Of a DNA stretch of 64,000 bases, positions 26,046 through 36,991 are shown piece after piece. Every line of letters begins with the position of its first letter. Within the stretch, counting starts at the first letter, position 1. Under the pieces are notes generated by a model. That model had not been told where the DNA came from, ran no database searches, and was given only the letters and a program-made list of their open reading frames with translations. Position numbers and translations under genes: made by a program. Source of the stretch: an uncultured Pelagibacteraceae bacterium (GTDB lineage Bacteria > Pseudomonadota > Alphaproteobacteria > Pelagibacterales > Pelagibacteraceae); NCBI GenBank assembly GCA_902542975.1, contig CACBWM010000002.1:62001-126000 (forward strand). Direction: 5' to 3'.

Positions 26046-27317
26046 ATGAATATTCAAGAATTAAAAGAAAAAAGCTCAGAAAAACTTATTGACGAAGCAG
26101 AGAATTTAGGAATTGAAAACGCGAGCACCCTAAGACGGCAGGAAATTTATTTCGCTATACTAAAAAAATTAGCTGAAAAAGGTGAAGAAATAACTGGTGG
26201 CGGTGTTCTTCAATTACTTCAAGATGGTTTTGGTTTTCTAAGAGCTATTGAATCAAATTATCTTCCTGGTGCAGACGACATTTACGTAAGTCCAAATCAA
26301 ATCAGAAGATTTGGATTAAGAACAGGAGATACTGTTGAAGGACCAATTAGAGCACCAAAGGAAGGTGAAAGATATTTTGCTCTACTTCAAGTTACTAAAA
26401 TAAATTTTGAAGAAACAGATAAGTTTAAACATAAAATTGCTTTTGATAACTTAACTCCCCTGTATCCAAATAAACAATTAGTTATGGAAGTAGAAAGTAA
26501 TAAAGTTGAAAAAAAAGTAGATTTAACTCCACGTCTCATTGATTTAGTTAGCCCTATTGGCAAAGGTCAAAGATCATTAATAATATCTCCTCCAAAAGCA
26601 GGAAAAACTATGATCTTACAAAGCATTGCTAACTCAATAACTGCAAATCACCCAGAGTGTTATCTTATGGTTTTATTAATTGACGAAAGACCAGAAGAGG
26701 TCACAGATATGCAGAGAACTGTAAAAGGAGAGGTAATTAGCTCAACTTTTGACGAACCTGCACAAAGACACGTTGCTGTAGCTGAGATGGTTATAGAAAA
26801 AGCTAAAAGACTAACGGAACACAAAAAAGATGTTGTTATTCTTTTGGACTCCATAACAAGACTCGGAAGAGCATATAATGCCGTTGTTCCTAGTTCTGGA
26901 AAAGTTTTAACAGGTGGAGTAGATGCAAATGCGCTGCAAAGACCAAAAAGATTTTTTGGTGCAGCACGAAATATTGAAGAAGGTGGTTCTTTAACAATCA
27001 TTGCTACAGCTTTAATAGATACCGGCAGTAGAATGGATGAAGTTATTTTTGAGGAATTTAAAGGAACCGGAAATAGTGAGACTATTCTAGACAGAAAAAT
27101 ATCAGAGAAAAGGATATTTCCAGCAATTGATATAACTAAATCTGGAACAAGAAGAGAAGAATTAATTTTTGAGAAAAATGATCTTCAAAAAATGAATGTC
27201 TTAAGAAGGATAATCGCACCCATGGGATCAATGGATGCTATAGAGTTTATTAATTCTAAATTAAAGAATACTAAAAATAATGCAGAATTCTTTAATTCTA
27301 TGAACAAGCCATCTTAA
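26046..27317 (+). CDS. rho: Transcription termination factor Rho
   Basis: The 423-residue hexameric RNA helicase. It has the N-terminal helical domain, the primary RNA-binding OB fold ([17 protein letters not shown], then [21 protein letters not shown]), Walker A PPKAGKT at 182-188, [16 protein letters not shown] and [20 protein letters not shown] (Q and R loops). No large insertion domain is present. Position between heme genes and mnmE is the usual one in alphaproteobacteria. Confidence 0.97.
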   Translation: MNIQELKEKSSEKLIDEAENLGIENASTLRRQEIYFAILKKLAEKGEEITGGGVLQLLQDGFGFLRAIESNYLPGADDIYVSPNQIRRFGLRTGDTVEGPIRAPKEGERYFALLQVTKINFEETDKFKHKIAFDNLTPLYPNKQLVMEVESNKVEKKVDLTPRLIDLVSPIGKGQRSLIISPPKAGKTMILQSIANSITANHPECYLMVLLIDERPEEVTDMQRTVKGEVISSTFDEPAQRHVAVAEMVIEKAKRLTEHKKDVVILLDSITRLGRAYNAVVPSSGKVLTGGVDANALQRPKRFFGAARNIEEGGSLTIIATALIDTGSRMDEVIFEEFKGTGNSETILDRKISEKRIFPAIDITKSGTRREELIFEKNDLQKMNVLRRIIAPMGSMDAIEFINSKLKNTKNNAEFFNSMNKPS

Positions 27318-27353
27318 TAAACCATTTTTTAAAATACCTGTTATACTTTGTTA

Positions 27354-28685
27354 ATGACAATATACGCACTTTCCACAGGACCAGGTGTTTCTGGACTTGC
27401 TGTAATTAGAGTATCTGGCAAAGATACTAGGGTTGTTATAAATAAAATAACTGGAAAAAGCGTTCCAAAGCCAAGAACCGCGGTTAGGAGAAAATTCAAC
27501 AAAATTAGTGATAATCAGCTAATCGACGAAGGTTTATTACTGTGGTTTCCTGGACCAGCAAGCTACACAGGTGAAGATATGGCCGAATTTCATGTTCATG
27601 GTAGCAGGGCTGTTATAAACGAAATCCAGAACTCTTTATCTCAAATATCGAATTTAAGATTGGCAGAGGCTGGTGAATTTACAAAATTAGCATTTCAAAA
27701 TGGTAAGATTAATTTATTAAGAGCGGAAAGCGTTGCAGATTTAATTTCATCAGAAACAGAAATCCAAAGACAACAGGCGATAAATGTTATGTCTGGAAAA
27801 AGTTCAGACAAATTTAATTCACTTAGAGAGAGACTTTTAAAAATTTTATCGAAAGTAGAAGCTAAAATTGATTTCCCAGAAGATGATTTGCCGGATAATA
27901 TTTTACTAAATATTCACTCAGAAGTAAAAAGTATTAGAGAAGAAATTACGAAAATTTTAAATGATCAAAAAGTTGGAGAAAGAATTAGAGAAGGATTTAA
28001 AATATCAATAGTAGGTCCAACAAATGCAGGTAAATCATCTTTGTTAAATTATTTATCTAAAAGGGATGTGGCTATAGTCTCGGAAATTGCAGGAACAACG
28101 AGAGATATTATAGAAACTCACCTAAACTTAGATGGATATCCAGTTGTCATTTCTGATACTGCTGGGATTAGAGACTCAAAAGATGAAATTGAAAAAAAAG
28201 GAATAAAGTTAGCTTTAAAAAAAGCCGAAAATGCTGATTTAAATATAATTGTAATAGAGCCTAAAAGCATTGATTTTACTCACTTTTTTAATGATAAAAT
28301 ATCGAAAAAAGCAATATTAGTTATTAATAAAATGGATTTAGGTACAGATCAAATTAGTAATGAGATAAAAGCACATGACCCAATTTACATATCTATTAAA
28401 GAAGAAAAAAATTTAGACAAACTTATCAATTCAATTAAAGAAAATTTAAAAAATAAATTTATATCATCAGAAGAAATTTTTATAACGAGAGAAAGACATA
28501 GAATAAATTTAGAGCAGTGTTTTGTGAGTTTGAAAAATTTTGAACAAAAAAAATCTTTAGAAGATTTTGATAAAGCTGCTGAAGATTTAAGGTTAGCAAC
28601 CAGATATCTTGGAATAATAGTAGGAAAAGTAGACATTGAAGAGATTCTAGGTTCTATTTTTAATGATTTTTGTATAGGCAAATAA
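27354..28685 (+). CDS. mnmE: tRNA uridine-5-carboxymethylaminomethyl GTPase MnmE
   Basis: MnmE with MnmG makes cmnm5U at wobble position 34. The start is the ATG at 27354 (MTIYALSTGPGVSGLAVIR); a TTG two codons earlier is less likely. The N-terminal formyl-THF-binding domain, helical domain and G domain are present: G1 GPTNAGKSS from 221, G2 AGTTRD, G3 DTAG, G4 NKMD. The C-terminus is CIGK with the catalytic cysteine. mnmG follows. Confidence 0.97.
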   Translation: MTIYALSTGPGVSGLAVIRVSGKDTRVVINKITGKSVPKPRTAVRRKFNKISDNQLIDEGLLLWFPGPASYTGEDMAEFHVHGSRAVINEIQNSLSQISNLRLAEAGEFTKLAFQNGKINLLRAESVADLISSETEIQRQQAINVMSGKSSDKFNSLRERLLKILSKVEAKIDFPEDDLPDNILLNIHSEVKSIREEITKILNDQKVGERIREGFKISIVGPTNAGKSSLLNYLSKRDVAIVSEIAGTTRDIIETHLNLDGYPVVISDTAGIRDSKDEIEKKGIKLALKKAENADLNIIVIEPKSIDFTHFFNDKISKKAILVINKMDLGTDQISNEIKAHDPIYISIKEEKNLDKLINSIKENLKNKFISSEEIFITRERHRINLEQCFVSLKNFEQKKSLEDFDKAAEDLRLATRYLGIIVGKVDIEEILGSIFNDFCIGK

Positions 28686-28761
28686 TCGTTGATAATACTT
28701 GCTTTTTAGAAATTTTTAACTGTTTTCTTGTAAATTTGAATATCAATAATAGATTACGTCT

Positions 28762-30633
28762 ATGAATAATGAATTATCATTTGATGTTGTTGTAATAGGA
28801 GGTGGACATGCGGGTTGTGAAGCAGCAGCAGCATCAGCCAGATTAGGAGTTAACACTGCCCTATTTACACACAAATTTGATACAATAGGAGAAATGTCTT
28901 GTAATCCAGCCATCGGAGGTTTGGGCAAAGGGCATTTAGTTAGAGAGATAGATGCATTAGATGGTGTCATGGGGGAAGTAGCAGATAAATCAGGTATACA
29001 ATTTAGATTATTAAATAGGAGTAGAGGGCCAGCAGTAAGAGGACCACGAACACAAAGTGACAGGTCGCTTTATAAAAAATATATGCAAGAAAAACTTGTA
29101 AACTACTGTAATTTAAGCATTTTTTCAGATCCTGTAATTAAGTTTATTTTTAAAAATAACTGCATAATCGGTTTTTATACTAAATCAGGTAAAGAGGTTC
29201 AATCATCAAAGATAATTTTAACAACTGGAACTTTTTTAAATGGTTTAATTCATATAGGTGAGGAAAAAACTCCTGCTGGAAGATTTAATGAGAAACCCTC
29301 AACAGGTTTGAGTGAGCAATTAGAAAAATATAAATTTAAAATTGGACGATTAAAAACTGGAACTCCTCCAAGACTAGATGCCCGCACAATAAATTTTGAA
29401 AGTCTAGAAGAGCAGCATGCAGATGATGATCCATACTTCTTTTCGTTTTTAACTACAAAAAATTTTAATAAACAAATCTCATGTCGTATGACTTATACAA
29501 ATGAAGAGGTTCATAAAATAATATCAAAAAACATGAAGCGAAGCGCTATGTATTCTGGAAGTATAAAGGGAGTTGGACCAAGATATTGTCCATCTATAGA
29601 GGATAAAATAAAAAAATTTGCTGATAAACAAAGCCATCAAATTTTTTTAGAGCCAGAAGGCTTAAATGATCACACAATTTACCCAAATGGTATTTCAACA
29701 TCTTTACCAGCTGACATTCAGCATGAAATATGTAGTAAAATCAATGGTTTAGAAAGTGTTAAAATTATTAGGCCTGGATATGCTATTGAATACGACTTTG
29801 TTGATCCACGAGAGCTTTTTTTAACATTAGAAACAAAAAAAATAAAAAATCTTTTTCTTGCAGGGCAAATCAATGGAACAACAGGATATGAAGAGGCGGC
29901 TGCTCAAGGACTGATAGCAGGAGCAAATGCAGCGCTTGCATTTAGAAATGAAGAACCTTTTATTTTGGATAGATCAGAGGCATACATAGGAGTTATGATA
30001 GATGACCTTGTAACTAAGGGTGTAGCAGAACCATATAGAATGTTCACATCAAGAGCTGAATACAGACTTTCATTAAGATCAGATAATGCAGATGTTAGAC
30101 TTACTAAAAAAGGTATAAAAATAGGAATTGTAAATAAAGAGAGAGAGAAGTTATATAAAGAGAAATACCAACAATTATCAAAAACGCAGCTTAAAATGGA
30201 TAAATTGAAAATCACCCCTTCAAAAGCGGAAAAATTTGGTATTAATATAGCAAAAGATGGAGTTAGCAGGTCTGCAAATCAGTTACTAGGCCAAAAATCA
30301 GTAAATATGAGCAAAATAAGAGAAATTTGGCCTGAAATTAAGTATGTTTCACGTGAAATTGACGAACAATTAGAAATTAATTCACATTATAAAGGTTACT
30401 TAAAGAAGCAAAAAGCCGATATATTAGCATTTAAAAGAGATGAAAATTTAATTATTCCAGATAATCTTAATTACGATAATTTTTCTGGACTATCTAATGA
30501 GGTTAAGTCAAAATTCAAGAAAATTAGACCTAAAACCATGGGTCAGGCTTTAAGAATTGACGGTATAACACCTGCTGCAGTATATATTTTGTTGTCTCAT
30601 CTTAAAAGAAAGTCTATTAAGCATATAGCTTGA
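28762..30633 (+). CDS. mnmG: tRNA uridine-5-carboxymethylaminomethyl FAD enzyme MnmG (GidA)
   Basis: The 623-residue FAD-binding partner of MnmE. GGGHAGCEAA follows the first strand (FAD loop, 13-22), MSCNPAIGGLGKGHLVREIDALDG and PRYCPSIEDKI are highly conserved signatures, and FLAGQINGTTGYEEAAAQGL closes the FAD site. The C-terminal helical domain binds MnmE. A parS-like site lies inside the gene (30345-30360). rsmG follows with a four-base overlap. Confidence 0.98.
   Translation: MNNELSFDVVVIGGGHAGCEAAAASARLGVNTALFTHKFDTIGEMSCNPAIGGLGKGHLVREIDALDGVMGEVADKSGIQFRLLNRSRGPAVRGPRTQSDRSLYKKYMQEKLVNYCNLSIFSDPVIKFIFKNNCIIGFYTKSGKEVQSSKIILTTGTFLNGLIHIGEEKTPAGRFNEKPSTGLSEQLEKYKFKIGRLKTGTPPRLDARTINFESLEEQHADDDPYFFSFLTTKNFNKQISCRMTYTNEEVHKIISKNMKRSAMYSGSIKGVGPRYCPSIEDKIKKFADKQSHQIFLEPEGLNDHTIYPNGISTSLPADIQHEICSKINGLESVKIIRPGYAIEYDFVDPRELFLTLETKKIKNLFLAGQINGTTGYEEAAAQGLIAGANAALAFRNEEPFILDRSEAYIGVMIDDLVTKGVAEPYRMFTSRAEYRLSLRSDNADVRLTKKGIKIGIVNKEREKLYKEKYQQLSKTQLKMDKLKITPSKAEKFGINIAKDGVSRSANQLLGQKSVNMSKIREIWPEIKYVSREIDEQLEINSHYKGYLKKQKADILAFKRDENLIIPDNLNYDNFSGLSNEVKSKFKKIRPKTMGQALRIDGITPAAVYILLSHLKRKSIKHIA
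30345..30360 (+). promoter_or_regulatory. parS-like centromere site (within mnmG)
   Basis: TGTTTCACGTGAAATT matches 14 of 16 bases of the near-universal parS TGTTTCACGTGAAACA, with the core TTTCACGTGAAA intact. It lies about 1.0 kb upstream of parA and 6.8 kb from the proposed origin, where ParB would load and spread. Confidence 0.65.
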
Positions 30634-31274
30634 TTGATTCGAATATATTAAAAATTAAAAATTTTAAACTCTCAAATGTTTCACGTGGAACACTAGAAGA
30701 GCTTAAAGATTACTCAAAAGCAATTATCTCAAAAAATAAAACTATAAACTTGATAAGTAAAAGCACAGAAAAATCAATAAACTCTAGGCATATTAATGAT
30801 AGTGCACAAACAATTGATTTTATTGATAAAAAAGATATAAAAATATGTACAGACATTGGATCGGGAGCTGGGCTCCCTGGTATAGTTTTAGGTATATTGA
30901 TGAAACCAAAAAAACCACTATTTAAACTGATTTTCTATGAAAAGAGCTATCACAAGAGTGTTTTTTTAAGAGAAATGACAAAAAAATTTAATTTAAACTC
31001 AGAAATTCATCAAAAAAATATTTTTGAAGAAAAAAATCTGTGTACAGACGTAATTATTTCAAGAGCATTTAAACCTTTGCCAATAATTTTCCAGATTGCA
31101 AAAAATAATTTTAAAAATTTTAAGTATATTATTTTGTTTTTAGGCAAAAGTGGAAAAAAAATCTTAGATGATGCTTTTGAAACATGGAAATTTGATTATG
31201 AGGAAAAAAAAAGTTTAACAAATGATGAATCTATGATCGTAAAAATTTCTAATTTGAGAAAAAAAAAAGCGTAG
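30630..31274 (+). CDS. rsmG: 16S rRNA (guanine527-N7)-methyltransferase RsmG (GidB)
   Basis: The 214-residue SAM methyltransferase shows the RsmG phrase TDIGSGAGLPGIVLGI around 73-88, YEKSYHKSVFLREMTKKF and DVIISRAFKPL. It starts at TTG 30630 overlapping the mnmG stop (TTGA). A second parS-like site is embedded in its first codons, encoding NVSRGTLE. The gidA-gidB-parA-parB order is typical of origins. Confidence 0.93.
   Translation: MIDSNILKIKNFKLSNVSRGTLEELKDYSKAIISKNKTINLISKSTEKSINSRHINDSAQTIDFIDKKDIKICTDIGSGAGLPGIVLGILMKPKKPLFKLIFYEKSYHKSVFLREMTKKFNLNSEIHQKNIFEEKNLCTDVIISRAFKPLPIIFQIAKNNFKNFKYIILFLGKSGKKILDDAFETWKFDYEEKKSLTNDESMIVKISNLRKKKA
30677..30692 (+). promoter_or_regulatory. parS-like centromere site (within rsmG)
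   Basis: TGTTTCACGTGGAACA matches 15 of 16 bases of TGTTTCACGTGAAACA. It sits 675 bases upstream of parA. With the site at 30345 it forms a pair 332 bases apart, start to start. Confidence 0.85.
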
Positions 31275-31366
31275 GAAAAATATTTTGATATTAAAATTAT
31301 TAATTGAACTTAAAAAAAATTTTTAAATGAAAAAACCGAGCCATAAAATAAATAATTAAAAATAAA

Positions 31367-32167
31367 ATGGATAAAAAAATTATTTCAGTAATAAATCAAA
31401 AGGGGGGTGTAGGAAAAACAACTACAGTAATTAATCTTGCGGCCGGATTGTCTATGAAAGGAAAAAAAATATTAGTGATTGATCTTGATCCCCAAGGAAA
31501 CGCAACTACTGGCCTAGGTCTTTCAAATTCTACAAACTCAGAAACAACTATTTATAGTGTACTTAATGGAAATAGAAATATTTCGGAAGTAATTCAAGAA
31601 ACAAAATTTGACAACCTGAATTTAATCACCTCTAATGTTGATTTATCAGGACTTGAAGTAGAAACAGCTGGAGATAGTCGAAGAGCGTTTAAACTGAAAG
31701 ACGAATTAACCCTTATTTTAAACGATTCTGGAGCATCATATGATTATATTCTAATTGACTGTCCCCCATCATTAAGTCTGCTTACAATTATGGCATTGGT
31801 GGCTTCTGATGCTTTAATAGTACCACTTCAGACAGAATTTTTTGCTTTAGAAGGTCTTACTCAACTAATGAAAACCATAGAAAGAATAAAGTCTAATTTA
31901 AATCCATCACTAGAGATAAGGGGGATACTTCTTACAATGTTCGATAAGAGGAATAAGCTTTCAGGGCAAGTTGAGATAGAGGCCAGAAATTATTTCAAGG
32001 AAAAAGTATACTCTACTGCTGTACCTAGAAATGTTAGGTTATCGGAGGCACCATCTCATGGAATACCAGTATTACTATATGATAAAATTTGTCCTGGTAG
32101 TAAAGCTTATTTTAAATTTACTGAAGAATTTTTAGAACAAGACAAACAAGTTGAGAGTGCAGCATGA
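31367..32167 (+). CDS. parA: Chromosome partitioning ATPase ParA
   Basis: A 266-residue Walker-type partition ATPase (Soj-like, no N-terminal HTH). KGGVGKTT at 12-19 has the deviant Walker signature lysine, VIDLDPQGNATTGLG follows, and YDYILIDCPPSLSLLT is the A' region. It moves ParB-parS complexes after origin replication. parB overlaps by four bases. The 92-base gap after rsmG probably has its own promoter. Confidence 0.97.
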   Translation: MDKKIISVINQKGGVGKTTTVINLAAGLSMKGKKILVIDLDPQGNATTGLGLSNSTNSETTIYSVLNGNRNISEVIQETKFDNLNLITSNVDLSGLEVETAGDSRRAFKLKDELTLILNDSGASYDYILIDCPPSLSLLTIMALVASDALIVPLQTEFFALEGLTQLMKTIERIKSNLNPSLEIRGILLTMFDKRNKLSGQVEIEARNYFKEKVYSTAVPRNVRLSEAPSHGIPVLLYDKICPGSKAYFKFTEEFLEQDKQVESAA

Positions 32168-33015
32168 TAAATCCTTTTAAAAGTAAAAAAGGACTTGGTA
32201 GAGGCTTGTCATCATTAATAGGTGACACTGATATAAAAGTATCTAATGATAAAATTTCTATAAGCTTAATAGTCCCTAATAAAAATCAACCAAGAAAATT
32301 TTTCGAAAAAGAAGCTTTAATAGAATTAACAAACTCAATAAAGGAAAGAGGTATAATCCAACCCCTTATAGTTAGAAAGTCTGATGACCAAGATGATAAA
32401 TTTGAATTAATTGCTGGAGAAAGAAGATGGCAGGCAGCGCAATCTGCAGGTTTGCATGAGGTTCCTGTAGTAGTTTTAGAAGCCGATAATTTAAAATCAT
32501 TAGAGCTTGCAATTATTGAGAATGTTCAAAGGAAGGATTTAAATTCAATAGAAGAGGCAGAAAGTTATAAAAAACTTATTGAAAAATTTGGTTATGATCA
32601 TGATAAAGTTTCAAAATTTATAGGTAAGAGTAGATCGCATATTTCGAATTCAATTAGGTTGTTATCATTACCAGAAAAGATAATAGAATTGATTAGAAAT
32701 AACAAATTGACCCAAGGACATGCAAAAATTTTAGTTGGCCTAGAAAATGCAACTTTTTTAGCTGAAAAAATAATAAAGAAAAAACTTTCCGTCAGACAAA
32801 CAGAAAATCTAATAAGAATTCTTAAGAGTGGATCAAAATCAAAATATAAGTCAAAAGACCCAAACGTAATTGCAACAGAAAATGATTTAACAGAAAAAAT
32901 TGGAATGAGAGTCATTTTAAATAACAAAAAAAACAACAATGGAACAATTACTTTTACCTACAAAAGTTATGATCAGTTAGATCGATTAATAAATGTGATA
33001 AAGAAAAATTATTAA
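32164..33015 (+). CDS. parB: Chromosome partitioning protein ParB
   Basis: A 283-residue ParB/Spo0J protein. The N-terminal GLGRGLSSLIGD is the ParA-stimulating segment, NQPRKFF starts the CTP-binding domain with GERRWQAA at 85-92 (CTPase motif), and a helix-turn-helix follows (VSKFIGKSRSHISNSIRLLSLP). The C-terminal dimerisation domain is present. It ends sharing TTAA with the holA stop on the other strand. Confidence 0.97.
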   Translation: MINPFKSKKGLGRGLSSLIGDTDIKVSNDKISISLIVPNKNQPRKFFEKEALIELTNSIKERGIIQPLIVRKSDDQDDKFELIAGERRWQAAQSAGLHEVPVVVLEADNLKSLELAIIENVQRKDLNSIEEAESYKKLIEKFGYDHDKVSKFIGKSRSHISNSIRLLSLPEKIIELIRNNKLTQGHAKILVGLENATFLAEKIIKKKLSVRQTENLIRILKSGSKSKYKSKDPNVIATENDLTEKIGMRVILNNKKNNNGTITFTYKSYDQLDRLINVIKKNY

Positions 33016-33989
33016 TAGTTTATAAAAAAATTTGTTAAGATATTAAGTGAATTATTTGAGTTAGCCTTAATGATTGCCTCTATTTCATTTAATTCGTATA
33101 TTTTGCTTTTAAGATCTTCTAATTTCCAAGATTTTGCTTGTATTCTGACTATTTCCTTGTCTTTCCAAAATATTGGTGGTTTTGTTGCAGATATTACTTG
33201 ATCTAGATTATTTGTTTGTTGATATTTATCGATTATTGTAAGTAATTTTTTTGATTTATTTAACAGAGTTCTTAAAATTAATATACAATCTTCATTTGAG
33301 TAATTATTTTCATTAAAAATTTTTGCAATAATCTTTGTATTTTTAGCAAGATAGCAATTAGCCAATTCATTTACGTCATAATTTTCAGATAAATTACTTA
33401 ATTTATCAATTGTTTCATAGGTAATATTTTTTTTTGTCATCGAATAATTCATAATTTTATTTAGTTCCTGTTTTAAGTTGTGTCTATCCCCTGCAGATCT
33501 GTTAATTACTAAATTTATAGCCTCTCTTGAGATTTTAATTTTATTTTCATTTAGGAAATTAGTAACAAGTGAAGTAAGGTTTCTTTCATTATCTTCGTAC
33601 GTAGGTATTGTTGCAAATGTCTTACCTTTTTCAAAAAAACTTCTTAACTTAGATCGTTTTTCAAGAACACCACTTTTTAAAATTACTTTTACGTCTTGTA
33701 ATTTTTTATCTGACAATTCTTCGATAAAATTTAATATTTTATCACTTACTCTAGAAATAATTAAAATTTTTTCATTTTCAAAAAGTGATCTATTCATTAG
33801 TTCAGTTAATATTTTTTCGCTATTAATAATAAGTTCACCTTCTTCGTACTTATTTATCTCTCCATCAAAATTATTTGTCAAATAAGTATTAATTATATGG
33901 TTTTGTAAACCGCTGTTCTTACCATATATTAAAAATAGATGATAATTGGAAATATCTATTTTTCCTAACTCAAAACTTTTAATGATCAT
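33012..33989 (-). CDS. holA: DNA polymerase III delta subunit
   Basis: Delta is the clamp-loader wrench that opens the beta ring. The 325-residue protein is divergent but fits the family: LIYGKNSGLQNHIINTYL near the N-terminus, LMNRSLFENEKILIISRVSDK, LKSGVLEKRSKLRSFFEK and SREAINLVINRSAGDRHNLKQELNKI (domain III). The overlap with lptE (four bases) and location by leuS match the common order leuS-lptE-holA-parB. Confidence 0.92.
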   Translation of the reverse strand: MIIKSFELGKIDISNYHLFLIYGKNSGLQNHIINTYLTNNFDGEINKYEEGELIINSEKILTELMNRSLFENEKILIISRVSDKILNFIEELSDKKLQDVKVILKSGVLEKRSKLRSFFEKGKTFATIPTYEDNERNLTSLVTNFLNENKIKISREAINLVINRSAGDRHNLKQELNKIMNYSMTKKNITYETIDKLSNLSENYDVNELANCYLAKNTKIIAKIFNENNYSNEDCILILRTLLNKSKKLLTIIDKYQQTNNLDQVISATKPPIFWKDKEIVRIQAKSWKLEDLKSKIYELNEIEAIIKANSNNSLNILTNFFINY

Positions 33990-34438
33990 TCGCTTAAAGC
34001 ATTTACAGACATAAGTATTCCAGATGATATGTTTAAAGCCACATTATTTATGATGTTACTTTCGTACTGCGATAATTCAAATTTATCATCGATATTATTA
34101 TAAATAATTTGTTTTGATATTTTGTTAACCAAAATATTTTTTTTTTCTTTTAACAATAAGTATGATGTATCAATTTTGAGTTGGTATACTGTAGGATCAC
34201 CCTTTTCATTTGAAGATAAGATTTCTTTTAATTTTACTGTTTCAATTTGTAGGTCATACTTGATTGAGCCATTACTCTTTCTAGCTAAATCACTTCTTAT
34301 AATTTTGTTAATTTTATCATCTCCCTCAAAATAAATATTAACAAACTGAAAATCATACTTTTTATTTGAAAGAATAGGCTCGTATGAGCAAGCACATATT
34401 ATAAAAAAAATTAATGTTTTAATTATATTTCTAATCAT
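33986..34438 (-). CDS. lptE: LPS-assembly lipoprotein LptE
   Basis: A 150-residue lipoprotein. The signal peptide ends [10 protein letters not shown] with the acylated cysteine at 17 (a slightly unusual lipobox with two cysteines). LptE plugs the LptD barrel that inserts LPS into the outer membrane. Its sequence is weakly conserved; the call leans on size, lipobox and the fixed position between leuS and holA (eight- and four-base overlaps). Confidence 0.8.
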   Translation of the reverse strand: MIRNIIKTLIFFIICACSYEPILSNKKYDFQFVNIYFEGDDKINKIIRSDLARKSNGSIKYDLQIETVKLKEILSSNEKGDPTVYQLKIDTSYLLLKEKKNILVNKISKQIIYNNIDDKFELSQYESNIINNVALNISSGILMSVNALSE

Positions 34439-36974
34439 TTATTAAAATGTTTATTAATCTATTTTGAACATAAATAACTTTATTTATCTTAGTATTGTTT
34501 ATATACTTTTCTGTAATATTATCTTTTTTTATAAATTCCAAAAGATCTGTTTCTCTAATATTTTTTTTAACATTTAACAAAGCTCTTTTTTTTCCGTTTA
34601 TTTGAACTACAATATTTACCTTATCTTCATCTAATAGATCCTTCTGGTATTCTGGCCAGCTTAAATTCTCTAAAGCACCCAAATCATTTAAGCACTCACT
34701 TGTAAAATGTGGGATAACAGGAAAAAAACAGGTTAGTATTTTTTTATAATTACTCTCTAGGTTTTTAATATTTTTATTAATTTTTATATAATTGATTAAA
34801 AAATTGTAAGTTTCATACATATTAGCAATTATAACATTGTAATTAAATTTTTCTAAATTATTAGTTATCTTTGAAATTGTTTGGTTAGTAAACTTTTCTA
34901 TCTTATCATCTAAAATATCCCTACCTTCTTTTTTAATTTTTCTTTTAATTTCTGTATTTAGTATCCATAACTTTTGAATAAATTTATATGAGGATACCAT
35001 TCCTTGCTCTGACCATTGAACATCCTTCTCAGGAGGACTATCTGATAATATAAATAGTCTAACAGAATCAGCACCATAATTTTGAATTATTAATTCAGGG
35101 TCAATGACATTTTTTTTAGATTTCGACATTGACTCGGATGGCCCTACTTTGACTACTTCATCCTTTTTTTCCTTAATAAAATATTTATCTCCATCTCTTT
35201 CCACTTGATCTGGGCTTAACCAATTATTATTTTTATCTTTATATGTTTCGTGACATACCATTCCTTGAGTAAACAAACTTTTGAATGGTTCAGTAATATT
35301 AAAATTGTCATTCTTATAATTTAAAGCTCTCATAAAAAATCTTGAATATAATAAGTGAAGTATAGCGTGTTCTACACCTCCAATATATTGATCAACTGGC
35401 ATCCAGTAATCGATATCTTCTTTTCGAAAACCATAATTTTTTTCGTCTGGAGAACAAAATCTAAGATAGTACCAAGATGAACATACAAACGTATCTAACG
35501 TGTCAGTTTCTCTAGTAAATTTTTTTCCATTTATTTTTACTTCTTTCCAATTTTTTTGGCTATCAAGCGGGTTTCCTTTGACATTTAATTCAATGTTTTC
35601 TGGTAGTTTGACCGGGAGCATATTTTCAGGAACTGGATGAGCCTGTCCATCTTCATCATAAATAATTGGTATTGGACAGCCCCAATATCTCTGTCTTGAT
35701 ACACCCCAATCTTTCAATCTATAATTAATTTTTTTCTTTCCTAATTTTCTTTTTTCCAAAATTTTTATTGTTTCACTTACTGAGATGTTTGGTGCTTCTA
35801 GACCATTTAAAAAGTCGGAATTTATTAATTTTCCTGGTCCTGGATATGCTTTGTCTATAACTTTAAAATTATCGTCTTCTGTTAAAGGTTTAACAACTGT
35901 TTTAATATCTAAATTATATTTTTTTGCAAAATCAAAATCTCTTTGATCATGTGCTGGGCAACCAAAAACTGCACCAAAACCATAATCCATGAGTACAAAA
36001 TTTGCAAAAAATACTGGAACCTTTTCGTCTGGTTTCAAGGGATTTATTGCTAACAGGTTCGTTCTGAACCCTATTTTATCACCTACAGCAATTGCTTCTT
36101 CGGTTGTCCCAGTTTTAGAACATTCTTCTTTGAATTCCAAAAATTTTTTATTATTTAAAAAATACTTTGAAATTTCATGGTCGGCAGAGATAGCTAAAAA
36201 TGAAAAGCCAAATAAAGTATCTGGTCTAGTTGTGAAACATTTAATTTTATCCACAGGAAGATCTCCCTCTACTTTGAATTCAATTTCACATCCAAATGAT
36301 TTACCAATCCAATTTTTTTGCATAGTTTTAACTTTATTTGGCCAAGTATCTAGTTCATCAAGTCCATCTAAAAGTTCTTGGGAAAACTTAGATATATTAA
36401 AGAACCATTGACTTAATTTTTTTCTTTCTACTATTGCTCCAGATCTCCATCCTTTTCCGTCTATTACTTGCTCATTTGCAAGTACGGTTTCATCCACGGG
36501 ATCCCAATTGACGTAATTTTCTTTTCTATAAACAAGTTTTTTTTGCAATAATTCAAGAAAAAATTTTTGTTGGTGTTTATAATAATCTTCAGAACAAGTT
36601 GAAATTTCTCTATCCCAATTTATTGATAATCCTAATCTCTTTAATTGACTCTTCATAGTTCTTATATTTGAGTTAGTCCAATCTTTAGGATCTAATTTAT
36701 TATCTCTTGCTGCATTCTCTGCTGGCATCCCAAATGCATCCCATCCCATTGGATGTAACACATTAAAACCTTTCAATAGTTTATATCTGGATAATACATC
36801 ACCAATTGTATAATTTCTCACATGTCCCATATGAATTTTACCCGATGGATAAGGGAACATTTCAAGGCAATAAAATTTATTTTTTTTCTTATCTATTTTT
36901 TTTGAAAAAGAATTATTATCTGACCATAATTTTTGCCATTTTTCCTCAATATCTTTGAAATTATATCTTTCCAC
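34431..36974 (-). CDS. leuS: Leucyl-tRNA synthetase
   Basis: A class I synthetase of 847 residues. HMGH at 48-51 is the HIGH motif in [16 protein letters not shown], the editing domain shows TRPDTLFG and the T-rich region, and WGCPIPIIY precedes the catalytic half. The second signature reads SMSKSKKNV where KMSKS is usual: the first lysine is serine, the catalytic second lysine is kept. C-terminal anticodon-binding and zinc-less tail look complete. Confidence 0.97.
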   Translation of the reverse strand: MERYNFKDIEEKWQKLWSDNNSFSKKIDKKKNKFYCLEMFPYPSGKIHMGHVRNYTIGDVLSRYKLLKGFNVLHPMGWDAFGMPAENAARDNKLDPKDWTNSNIRTMKSQLKRLGLSINWDREISTCSEDYYKHQQKFFLELLQKKLVYRKENYVNWDPVDETVLANEQVIDGKGWRSGAIVERKKLSQWFFNISKFSQELLDGLDELDTWPNKVKTMQKNWIGKSFGCEIEFKVEGDLPVDKIKCFTTRPDTLFGFSFLAISADHEISKYFLNNKKFLEFKEECSKTGTTEEAIAVGDKIGFRTNLLAINPLKPDEKVPVFFANFVLMDYGFGAVFGCPAHDQRDFDFAKKYNLDIKTVVKPLTEDDNFKVIDKAYPGPGKLINSDFLNGLEAPNISVSETIKILEKRKLGKKKINYRLKDWGVSRQRYWGCPIPIIYDEDGQAHPVPENMLPVKLPENIELNVKGNPLDSQKNWKEVKINGKKFTRETDTLDTFVCSSWYYLRFCSPDEKNYGFRKEDIDYWMPVDQYIGGVEHAILHLLYSRFFMRALNYKNDNFNITEPFKSLFTQGMVCHETYKDKNNNWLSPDQVERDGDKYFIKEKKDEVVKVGPSESMSKSKKNVIDPELIIQNYGADSVRLFILSDSPPEKDVQWSEQGMVSSYKFIQKLWILNTEIKRKIKKEGRDILDDKIEKFTNQTISKITNNLEKFNYNVIIANMYETYNFLINYIKINKNIKNLESNYKKILTCFFPVIPHFTSECLNDLGALENLSWPEYQKDLLDEDKVNIVVQINGKKRALLNVKKNIRETDLLEFIKKDNITEKYINNTKINKVIYVQNRLINILIND

Positions 36975-36991
36975 TATTTGACTATTGAGGA

